From: Alteriqipengyuania lutimaris
GTDB lineage: Bacteria; Pseudomonadota; Alphaproteobacteria; Sphingomonadales; Sphingomonadaceae
NCBI RefSeq assembly: GCF_003363135.1
Contig: NZ_QRBB01000001.1
Coordinates: 1,178,001-1,242,000 of the forward strand
Direction of reading: 5' to 3'
Length of the DNA: 64,000 bases
Below the pieces are notes generated by a model. It had not been told where the DNA came from, ran no database searches, and saw only the letters and a program-made list of their open reading frames with translations. This document shows positions 30,501-36,141 of the stretch, in pieces. The position numbers and the translations under genes are program-made. Position 1 is the first letter of the stretch; the number at the start of each line of letters is the position of its first letter.

Positions 30501-30692
30501 CGGCAGGTCGAGCCAGTCGAGCCGGGTCCGGAAGGCATCCTCGTCCCCCTGCGCCACCCTGTCCTTCCACCGATCGAGCCTCGCCCGGCCGAGCTCCAGC
30601 GATTCTGCGCTGTCCGCAGCCTGCCAGTCGGGGCCGAAGCGCTCGCCCAGCGGCGCGGCGCGCGCGGCGATGCGGTGGATCGCGGGATCCAC
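27576..30692 (-). CDS. lanM: class II lanthipeptide synthetase LanM
   Basis: 1038 residues from a GTG start, 3 nt after the JmjC-type gene. The N-terminal DUF4135 dehydratase half contains SDAHNHGRSVAIMRF, LAYKPRSVGIEARW and DCFHENVVAQGAFPVLIDME, the kinase-like site that phosphorylates Ser/Thr and eliminates phosphate to dehydro residues. The C-terminal half is a LanC cyclase with HGASGVALAL and zinc ligands Cys918 (WCHG) and Cys960-Cys961 (CCG). A CCG third ligand in place of Cys-His is the ProcM-type arrangement. It would make lanthionine bridges in the precursor at 35753-35899. An AT-rich gap of 117 nt follows it before the DUF6072-like gene. Confidence 0.95.
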   Translation of the reverse strand: MDPAIHRIAARAAPLGERFGPDWQAADSAESLELGRARLDRWKDRVAQGDEDAFRTRLDWLDLPGEDALVRRLGEGSLAQLPDWAGFLADALDRGETRFDEACAHPFGPVFAGFVDAAIEQLPSQWREVFAPPAASRLIDDLFVKLSYLGAPVLQVEFAAFRSAHPGPGTERFDAFCARMAAGGLVTLCEEHAALARLLAITCQQWVGHVGTMAREVAEDREAIAATFGTDADARVEAIEPSLSDAHNHGRSVAIMRFTGGLRLAYKPRSVGIEARWFALLASLDGEAGEFRSLAVLDRGDRGWVEIAEHGPLDDAGQAAAYYRRAGNLLALLYTLEASDCFHENVVAQGAFPVLIDMETLMHPLIRPEDGGSSGASAASGQAQDLLFNSVLRAGLLPVWEAGGDGRVVDISGLGAHAEQVTSYVRRRWRAINTDAMTLHHEAIVVESIHHLPFLDGKPLHVGDHVEPVVEGFEETYRALVERRDALLAPGGGIDAMRGETLRVVFHPTRLYGLMLKRLGAPRSMRCGVDRSIEMEVMARFYLTQPGKRAFRRLLEAERAALERQDIPLFTFAAGSTALPLPDADPIRDAFPRAAIERIADRLRRMDEADLALQSEIVRASLVMASAQAHDPPAFATPAPSRTRPMTRERAQAAASAIGRQLADRAIHAANGSVTWIAPQILANSNRYELRPLRLDLYGGQAGVALFLAALSRVTGEQRDLALSALLPLRRSAQPRTLQSFIDSGHTIGGATGIGSIVYALTRCAQLLDAPDLFEDALATARLIDADAIAGDREHDAMSGSAGTLLGLLPLYEATGDRSVLDRARMCGEHLLATMQDMPGGCGWASGSYPPTTGLSHGASGVALALVRLAAATGDERFGCVADKAIAFESAFIDRDARNWRDLREGAEAPASFMNTWCHGALGIGLTRLALERAGDHQDDIALALSRNIDAPPLAKDGLCCGTMARTELLLATGHGGAALAVAGEVLDRAENAGHFSLSGVAGADFFDPSLYQGLSGIGYQLLRIVEPAQIPSLLTWD

Positions 30693-30695
30693 GCG

Positions 30696-31874
30696 CTATT
30701 TTCGCGCCGCGGGATGGACCACGCCTTCCCTGACCAGACGCCGCGCGAGGACGAGGGCTTCGCGCTCGCCAAGTCCGGGAAGGTCCTGCGGCGACCAGTC
30801 GCGCCGGGCGGCCACGAAGGCGATCGCCTCGGCGATCTTGGCGGGTCCGCGCAGGATGCCGCCGCTATAGATCAGCGCAGGTTGGCCGGTGTCCCCTTCC
30901 GCCACGCAGATCACGCCCTCGCGCCGGGTGAGCGCGGTATCCTTCCCCAGCGGCACGTCTTCGGCCAGCAGACCCTCGCGGGGCAGCGGCGCCGCGTCGG
31001 TCATGGTGCGCGCGAGCGCGGCGCGGCCACCGCCGAGAGTGATCCAAGACGGCAGCGCCTCCACCCGCTCCGCCAGCGCATCTTCCATGCCCGGCGGCGT
31101 GTCGAGGAAGCCGAGCGGCAGGGACTCGCGATAGCGCGGGTCGCTTCGCGCAGCCTCCATCGCCGCCGAAAGAAAATCGAGCCAGGTCGTCACCTTTACG
31201 CCGATGGTCAGGTGAAGCGATCGCTCGTCGGTCGCACGCGCGGCGTGGATGTGACCGCGCGGGATATAGAGCGTCTGACCCGCGGCGAGCGTCCCTGTCC
31301 AGCGCGGATCGGGAAGCTGTGCCGGATCGATTGCCATATGCTCGTCCGCCAGCGGCATCGCGCGCGCTTCGCCCCACAGGCTCCATTCCTTGCTGCCTTC
31401 GAGCTGGAGGACGAACACGTCCATCACATCGAAATGCGGGTCAAACCCTCGCGTCCCTGCGGGCGTGAGGTAGAGATTGGCGTCGACCGGGTGATGGATA
31501 TCGGCGTGCAGCGCGGCGCAATAGCGTGCCACCGGCTCCCAGAACCGGGCCACGTCGTTGAGGACGATCGAATAGCCGTCGTGCCAGGCCGCGCGGACCT
31601 GATAGCTGCGCGGGCGGCCCCGATCGTCCATCCAGTTCACGTCGTAGTGGCGGCTTTCCCTGACCAGCATGATGTCGCGCGGCGGGTGAAGCTCGGCAAA
31701 ATGGAGCAGGCGATCGACGTCGCCGGTCGCCATGAGCCCGTCGAAGCGGTCCGGCGCACCGTCGATCACGACCGGCTCCTTCCCCCAGTGGCGGCTGACG
31801 AAGTCGTCGCGATCCATCGCGCCGAGCAGCGCAGCAAGGCCGGCTGGCGCGGGTGCTTCGCACGTCAGGCCCAT
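30696..31874 (-). CDS. JmjC/cupin-type 2-oxoglutarate hydroxylase (ROX-like)
   Basis: 392 residues. The iron triad of the JmjC/NO66 family is visible: His147-Phe-Asp149 in GFDPHFDV and the distal histidine in YIPRGHIHAA (His210). Family members hydroxylate residues of proteins (ribosomal Arg or His), so peptide hydroxylation is a reasonable role here. The C-terminal 100 residues form a winged-helix-like region, as in YcfD/ROX proteins. The start overlaps the preceding dioxygenase gene by 10 nt and lanM follows after 3 nt, so it is firmly inside the lanthipeptide operon. Confidence 0.82.
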   Translation of the reverse strand: MGLTCEAPAPAGLAALLGAMDRDDFVSRHWGKEPVVIDGAPDRFDGLMATGDVDRLLHFAELHPPRDIMLVRESRHYDVNWMDDRGRPRSYQVRAAWHDGYSIVLNDVARFWEPVARYCAALHADIHHPVDANLYLTPAGTRGFDPHFDVMDVFVLQLEGSKEWSLWGEARAMPLADEHMAIDPAQLPDPRWTGTLAAGQTLYIPRGHIHAARATDERSLHLTIGVKVTTWLDFLSAAMEAARSDPRYRESLPLGFLDTPPGMEDALAERVEALPSWITLGGGRAALARTMTDAAPLPREGLLAEDVPLGKDTALTRREGVICVAEGDTGQPALIYSGGILRGPAKIAEAIAFVAARRDWSPQDLPGLGEREALVLARRLVREGVVHPAARK

Positions 31875-32764
31875 GGGTCCGCCGCGCGATCATAGACCAC
31901 GGGCACCATCGGCCCATCGGCGGGGGCATCGTGGGCCAGCCCGGCGAGCGATATTGCGCGGCTGTTCGCGCGAACCTGCGCGATCTGCGGGTAGGGCGCG
32001 ACCGCCGGACCTTCCGGAGGATCGACGACGACCCGCACTCCGTCGGCGACATAGAGGATGACCACCGCCTCGCGCGGCACGGGCGCGCTGTGCGCGAAGG
32101 TCGCGTGCATCGTCCACGCCGCGTGGAAGGCGACATCGCCTGCCTTCAGCGCGTCGTAGGTGGTCAGGCGATAGCCCTGGTGGACGAGGCTCTTTTCGAA
32201 ATGCCGCATCGCGGGTTCGCCGCCGGGCGACAGGCCGAGGAAGCCATCGCGGTGCGATCCCGAAGCATAGGTCATCGGAGAGCTTTCGGGGCTCATGTCG
32301 TTGAGCGCGATCCACGCGGTGACCATTTTCTGCGGTGCCAGCGGCGTGAACAGCCCGTCCTGATGCCACGGCGTGCCCGCGCCGCCCGCGCCCTTGAAAT
32401 AGGACTGGTCGCGGAACAGCCGGACGCGCGGTTCATCGAGCAGCGCGGCGGCGATCCGGGCGAGGCGCGGCGCCATGATCAGCTGCCGCGCGTCCTTGTC
32501 CAGCGTCCAAAGATTGTTGACGAACTGCCAGTTGTTGGCCGAGGCGCCGACATCGTCGTGCAGGGCATGATCGCTGTCGAGATTGTCGGCCACCACCCGC
32601 CCGATGACGTCGCGATAGGTCGCCAGCTCGTCCGCATCGAGCACGCCCGACAACGCGACATGTCCGTCGCGCGCAAAGCGATCGAGATCGTCCTGTGCCA
32701 GCGGGTAGGGTGTGTCGACCGGCGGCATGGCCGACGTGGCTCTGGGTGAAACGGCTGCGGTCAT
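31865..32764 (-). CDS. PhyH-type Fe(II)/2-oxoglutarate dioxygenase (first)
   Basis: 299 residues from the ATG that overlaps the stop of the neighbouring dioxygenase gene by 4 nt; a much longer in-frame extension is only a shadow of that gene. His134-Gln-Asp136 in TPWHQDGLF and the distal His220 with Arg231 (TMHATFAHSAPVPREAV) give the phytanoyl-CoA-dioxygenase facial triad and 2-oxoglutarate anchor. LNDMSPESSPMTYASGSH is the usual PhyH loop. Location in a LanM operon suggests hydroxylation of the lanthipeptide core, comparable in principle to CinX in cinnamycin. Confidence 0.85.
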   Translation of the reverse strand: MTAAVSPRATSAMPPVDTPYPLAQDDLDRFARDGHVALSGVLDADELATYRDVIGRVVADNLDSDHALHDDVGASANNWQFVNNLWTLDKDARQLIMAPRLARIAAALLDEPRVRLFRDQSYFKGAGGAGTPWHQDGLFTPLAPQKMVTAWIALNDMSPESSPMTYASGSHRDGFLGLSPGGEPAMRHFEKSLVHQGYRLTTYDALKAGDVAFHAAWTMHATFAHSAPVPREAVVILYVADGVRVVVDPPEGPAVAPYPQIAQVRANSRAISLAGLAHDAPADGPMVPVVYDRAADPWA

Positions 32765-33543
32765 TGCGGTACTCCCGAAACGCGCGGCGGGGCCGGGAAG
32801 ACGACCGGATTGGCGTCGCTCCGCGCGCGATCGCCGGGTTCGAGCTCGGCGAAATAATGCGCGCGCATCGCGGCGCGGAAGGGCGCGCCATCGTCTGCCG
32901 AAATGCGCGCTCCGTCGGCATAGAAGCAGATCGCGATCGCCTCGCGCATCGCGTCGCTCGTGTTGGCGCCGCCGCAATGCAGCGTGCGGGCGAGATGGAA
33001 GGATATGTCGCCGGGCTCCATCGCGCCGGTGGTCACCGCCCGTGCGGGCGGGCCTGCGCCGTCCCGGGTCTCCGGCGCGGCGAAGCCGAGCATCCCCATC
33101 GTCGCATCGACGGGGAGGAGCGGGATCCACGCGGTCACCACCTGGGGCGTATCGACGGGAAGGAAGGCGTCGTCGCGATGCCACGGCGTCGGGGCACCGC
33201 CCGCAGGCTTGAAGAAGCCGCAAAAATGCAGGAGCCGCACGGCGTCCACACCCAGTAGGTCCGCCGCCATCGCCCCGATCCGCTCCCCGGTGACGAAGGC
33301 CCTGACCTCCTCGGGCGCGTCGGTCAGCTTGAACGTCGGCGAGGTCGTGCTCGCTCCCGTCGCGCGCGCGCCGTCGTCCATCGCCTCGATACGCGCCATG
33401 ACATAGTCGCGCAGCGCGGGGCGGTGCGCTGCGATCCAGCGCGGGTCGATGGCGCTGCGAAGAACCACGAAACCGTCGCGCTCGATCGCGCCTCTGACCG
33501 ATGCGGCTTGCGAGCGCGGCGCGAGATCGCTCGCCGCGTTCAT
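32761..33543 (-). CDS. PhyH-type Fe(II)/2-oxoglutarate dioxygenase (second)
   Basis: 260 residues from the ATG that overlaps the stop of the cyclase-like gene by 4 nt. His122-Arg-Asp124 (PWHRDDAFLPV), distal His189 (ARTLHCGGANTSDAMREAI) and Arg200 form the PhyH catalytic set. It is clearly diverged from the adjacent dioxygenase (different spacing, different loop), so the pair is not a recent tandem duplication and probably acts at two different positions or on two substrates. Part of the overlapping minus-strand operon from 35601 to 27576. Confidence 0.85.
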   Translation of the reverse strand: MNAASDLAPRSQAASVRGAIERDGFVVLRSAIDPRWIAAHRPALRDYVMARIEAMDDGARATGASTTSPTFKLTDAPEEVRAFVTGERIGAMAADLLGVDAVRLLHFCGFFKPAGGAPTPWHRDDAFLPVDTPQVVTAWIPLLPVDATMGMLGFAAPETRDGAGPPARAVTTGAMEPGDISFHLARTLHCGGANTSDAMREAIAICFYADGARISADDGAPFRAAMRAHYFAELEPGDRARSDANPVVFPAPPRVSGVPQ

Positions 33544-34565
33544 GGCGCCACCGCATCGAGCGCGCGCAGCACGGTCGCGGTGGTGAATGCGCGCCGATGG
33601 TCGAGGCTGGTGATGGTGAAGGTCATCGCGAGCAGATCGTCGAGCGATTGCGGCGCCTGCGAAAGCCCGGTCCATTGCCGCCATCCTGCCTCCTCGGGCG
33701 CGATCCGGTCCGGGCGCGGGACGCGCAGTCTGGCCGAGGCGGGCCAGCTGCCGTTCCCGGCCTGCCCGGTTGCCAGCATGGCGATCGCAGCATCGGGCAC
33801 GTGCCGGCCGCAGCGTGCGAGGATGCGGATGCATTGCGCGAGCGCGAAAGCGGGCGGTTCGTCCATCATCAGCAGGACATCGATCCGGGTGCGTGCGAAA
33901 GCGATCGCCGCGTCGGCAGCCTCGCCCGGGCCGAGCGCATCGACCGCCTCGGCGCTCGCATAGCCGGGATCGAACCACCAGTAGCTCGGCCAGTGGCCAT
34001 CGGCGGCCTGCATGGCCGGCAGGCTCGCGCGCGCCGCTTCGCCGACGGGGCCGGGCAGGGCCGCCGCGGCGGCGGTGACGCAGACATGGGGTCGGACCCA
34101 GCCCCTGAAATCGACCGTGGCGGGCAGGCCGACATAGTCGCGCGGGGCGCTCTGGCTGGCGTAGGTCGCGATGCCTTCGCCCTGGCGGACATGCGATGCG
34201 AGGAACTCGTATCCGTGCGCTGCCTCGCCGCTCGCGCCCTCGCCGATGGCGTGCGCCAGCCGCAATGCCCAGATCGTGCTGTCGGCATCGGGCGGGGTCG
34301 CGGCGTTGTAACCCCAGCCGCCGCCGAGCTTCTGCGCGCTCCTGAGATGGTTCCAGCCGCGCCGTGCGGCGGCTTCTTCCTCGGCATCGCCGGTGGTGGC
34401 GAGGGCGCCTGCGACATAGGCGGTGACCCAGTCGTTGCTTTCGCCTGCCGGAAGGAAGAAGTCGTGCCAGGTGCCGTCTTCGCGCTGTGCGGCGAGCAGG
34501 AAATCGCGCGCATGCTCTCTCGCCACCGCGAGCGAGGCCGGGCGGATGTCAGGCTGCGACAGCAT
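33540..34565 (-). CDS. squalene-cyclase/prenyltransferase-repeat protein (alpha-barrel)
   Basis: 341 residues. Repeated helices with QxxDGxW-like ends occur at QREDGTWHDF, QKLGGGWGYN, QAADGHWPSYW and QAGNGSWPAS, the QW-type pattern of squalene/hopene cyclases and prenyltransferase beta subunits. PPDADSTIWAL (Asp93-x-Asp95) resembles the DxDD acid motif of class II terpene cyclases but lacks the last aspartate. At half the length of a full cyclase it is a single alpha-barrel. Its start overlaps the 350-residue gene by 17 nt. What it does in a lanthipeptide pathway is unknown; lipidation or scaffold functions are possibilities. Confidence 0.7.
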   Translation of the reverse strand: MLSQPDIRPASLAVAREHARDFLLAAQREDGTWHDFFLPAGESNDWVTAYVAGALATTGDAEEEAAARRGWNHLRSAQKLGGGWGYNAATPPDADSTIWALRLAHAIGEGASGEAAHGYEFLASHVRQGEGIATYASQSAPRDYVGLPATVDFRGWVRPHVCVTAAAAALPGPVGEAARASLPAMQAADGHWPSYWWFDPGYASAEAVDALGPGEAADAAIAFARTRIDVLLMMDEPPAFALAQCIRILARCGRHVPDAAIAMLATGQAGNGSWPASARLRVPRPDRIAPEEAGWRQWTGLSQAPQSLDDLLAMTFTITSLDHRRAFTTATVLRALDAVAP

Positions 34566-35601
34566 CGGAGGTCGCCGTGTCGTTGCCCTGGGCGAGATCG
34601 CGGATCGCGATGCCGTAGTAGGCCTTGCCTTCGGTGCTGCCGTCGCCCTGAAACACGAGCTTCAGATGGCTGAGGCCCCGCAGCAGGGCGACCGGACGCG
34701 TATCGAGCGTCACCACTTCGTGCCCCGGCCATTCGAGCAGCGCGTCGCGTTTCTCCGGGACGAGCGCGCCCTCGGCGGCGAACACGTCGAGCTGGCCCTG
34801 CCAGCGCGGCTCGCGGTGGGGCTGGCGCGCCCAGCTCGAGGCCGTGAAGCCGGGCTCGATCCCGATCCGCGGGAGGGCGGTGTGGGCGATGTCGAAATGC
34901 AGCCCGACGAAATCCGCGTGCGGGCGCAACGCCTCCACCAGCACCGCGACGTGCGACACATCGCCGTCCCACCCGATCGCGCGGGCGAGCCTGGGCAGCG
35001 CCTCGGGAGCGAGGTCGAAGACGCACAGCCGCACCGCCGGGATGGCGCGCGCCGACATCAGGCCGATCTGCAGATCGTCCGCCCCGCCGCAACAGTCGAG
35101 GCCAGCCTCCAGCCGGGCGCGCGTGGGGTCGGGGAGGGGCGTGCCCAGCGCCGCCGGGATCGCCCGGTCGACCAGCCACTCGCGCGTGCGCATGGGATCG
35201 TGGCCGCCGGGGAAATAGCCGAACATGAGATTGGGCAGCATCTGCGGGGCGCTTGCCTGGTCGAATTCGAGCCAGATGCGCGTCAGGTCGGCGCCGGGGC
35301 TGGCGGATGTCGCGGACCAGAGTTCGAGAAAGGAGCGGATATTGTCCCACACGGGACCGGTCGGCGCAGCGATGCCCGCAGTCCTGCCGGCGAGCCATTC
35401 GAGCGCGGCGGGGTTGAGGTTGAGCGCACAGTCGGTCGGCCCGTTGCGGTCGCCGAGCCGGGTTTCGAAGCCGAGGAACTCGGAGGTCGAGGCGGGAATG
35501 AAGCGAAGGAACTGCCGGAGCCAGTGGTCGTGCTCGACCGGCGTGAGAGTGCGGTCGAGATGAGAGGCAATCTCCGGCCAAAAGACGTCGAAACTGGCCA
35601 C
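34549..35601 (-). CDS. unrecognised protein in the lanthipeptide operon (350 aa)
   Basis: 350 residues that I cannot assign to a family. There is no signal peptide or clear membrane segment. It is acidic and tryptophan-rich (VWDNIRSFLELW, FTASSWARQPHREPRW). Possible landmarks are EFLGFETRLGDRNGPTDCAL, LEAGLDCCGG with adjacent cysteines, and HFDIAHTALPRIGIEPGF, whose HxD might bind metal. The last segment, LSHLKLVFQG, precedes a serine/threonine-rich tail. It is the first maturation gene after the precursor (151 nt apart) and overlaps the cyclase-like gene by 17 nt. It may be a tailoring enzyme or a partner of the cyclase-like protein. Confidence 0.65.
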   Translation of the reverse strand: MASFDVFWPEIASHLDRTLTPVEHDHWLRQFLRFIPASTSEFLGFETRLGDRNGPTDCALNLNPAALEWLAGRTAGIAAPTGPVWDNIRSFLELWSATSASPGADLTRIWLEFDQASAPQMLPNLMFGYFPGGHDPMRTREWLVDRAIPAALGTPLPDPTRARLEAGLDCCGGADDLQIGLMSARAIPAVRLCVFDLAPEALPRLARAIGWDGDVSHVAVLVEALRPHADFVGLHFDIAHTALPRIGIEPGFTASSWARQPHREPRWQGQLDVFAAEGALVPEKRDALLEWPGHEVVTLDTRPVALLRGLSHLKLVFQGDGSTEGKAYYGIAIRDLAQGNDTATSDAVAA

Positions 35602-35714
35602 CAGTCCCCTTCCGCGACCATTCAGTCAGAGCAATGCAAGGGCAGCAGCCATTGCAGTCTTTTCGATCCTGCGGGCCAGAACTCTACGTTCTGCCGCCGG
35701 TATGCCTGGAGCAC

Positions 35715-35738
35715 GGCGGCGACCGGAGACCGGCCGCC
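35715..35738 (-). terminator. GC-rich hairpin between precursor and maturation genes
   Basis: GGCGGC at 35715-35720 pairs with GCCGCC at 35733-35738, with an inner CCGG/CCGG able to extend it. It starts 14 nt after the precursor stop. No T-run follows in the minus direction, so a partial terminator or mRNA stabiliser that keeps precursor transcript above the enzyme transcripts is more likely than full termination. Confidence 0.4.
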
Positions 35739-35752
35739 GCTGCTTCAGGTCA

Positions 35753-35899
35753 TCAGCACGCCTTGTTGCAGTTGGCGCCCCACGAGCTTGCGCCTTCGGC
35801 AAGCTGGACGAGCTGATCGTCGCTCAGCTCCTGCTCCATTGCGGCGTTCATACGCTCTTCTTCGAGAGCCTTGAGACTATTGGCTTCCTTATTGATCAT
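35753..35899 (-). CDS. lanA: class II lanthipeptide precursor peptide
   Basis: 48 residues from an ATG preceded by GGAGG at 8 nt; the in-frame upstream extension lacks a ribosome site. The leader is helical and acidic with the ELSDDQLVQLAEGA motif typical of LanM substrates, ending in a Gly36-Ala37 pair of double-glycine type. The predicted core is SSWGANCNKAC (residues 38-48): Ser38, Ser39, Cys44 and Cys48 allow two lanthionine bridges, and Cys48 is the final residue. There is no Thr. Trp40, two Asn and one Lys are possible targets for the oxygenases and radical SAM enzyme. It is the only precursor-like gene I found in the cluster. Confidence 0.87.
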   Translation of the reverse strand: MINKEANSLKALEEERMNAAMEQELSDDQLVQLAEGASSWGANCNKAC

Positions 35900-36141
35900 G
35901 GCGTAAACCTCCAGCAATTGTGGAAAGTGACAGCACGTCTTGTACTGCATTGTCGCCGAAATGTTTTCCGACAAAGCAAAACTGCATCCAACACTTGTAC
36001 GAGTCAACAAGAATCGAAGTCATTTATGGGCAGATATAATTACCTAACGAAATGAAAATGATACTAGACGTTGAATTCCCGAGGCTTATTTTTGCGCCAT
36101 ACAAGGTATGTTTATGAAATCGAAGAGGTCTCTTCTATAGG
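35900..36141 (-). promoter_or_regulatory. AT-rich promoter region of the lanthipeptide precursor
   Basis: This 242-nt gap between the flavoprotein and precursor genes is much more AT-rich than the flanking coding DNA. It holds a near-perfect palindrome ACTTGTACGAGT at 35993-36004, a second CTTGTAC at 35939-35945, and GAAGAG-GT-CTCTTC at 36122-36135 just after the flavoprotein stop. TTGACT on the minus strand (next to the 35993 palindrome) is a possible -35 box, but no convincing -10 stands at the right distance. No further ORF with a ribosome site was seen. Confidence 0.45.

Noticed and set aside
28689..31895. 1068-codon plus-strand open frame over the lanM region
   Set aside because: Shadow of lanM and the JmjC-type gene; GC-rich third positions keep the opposite strand open.
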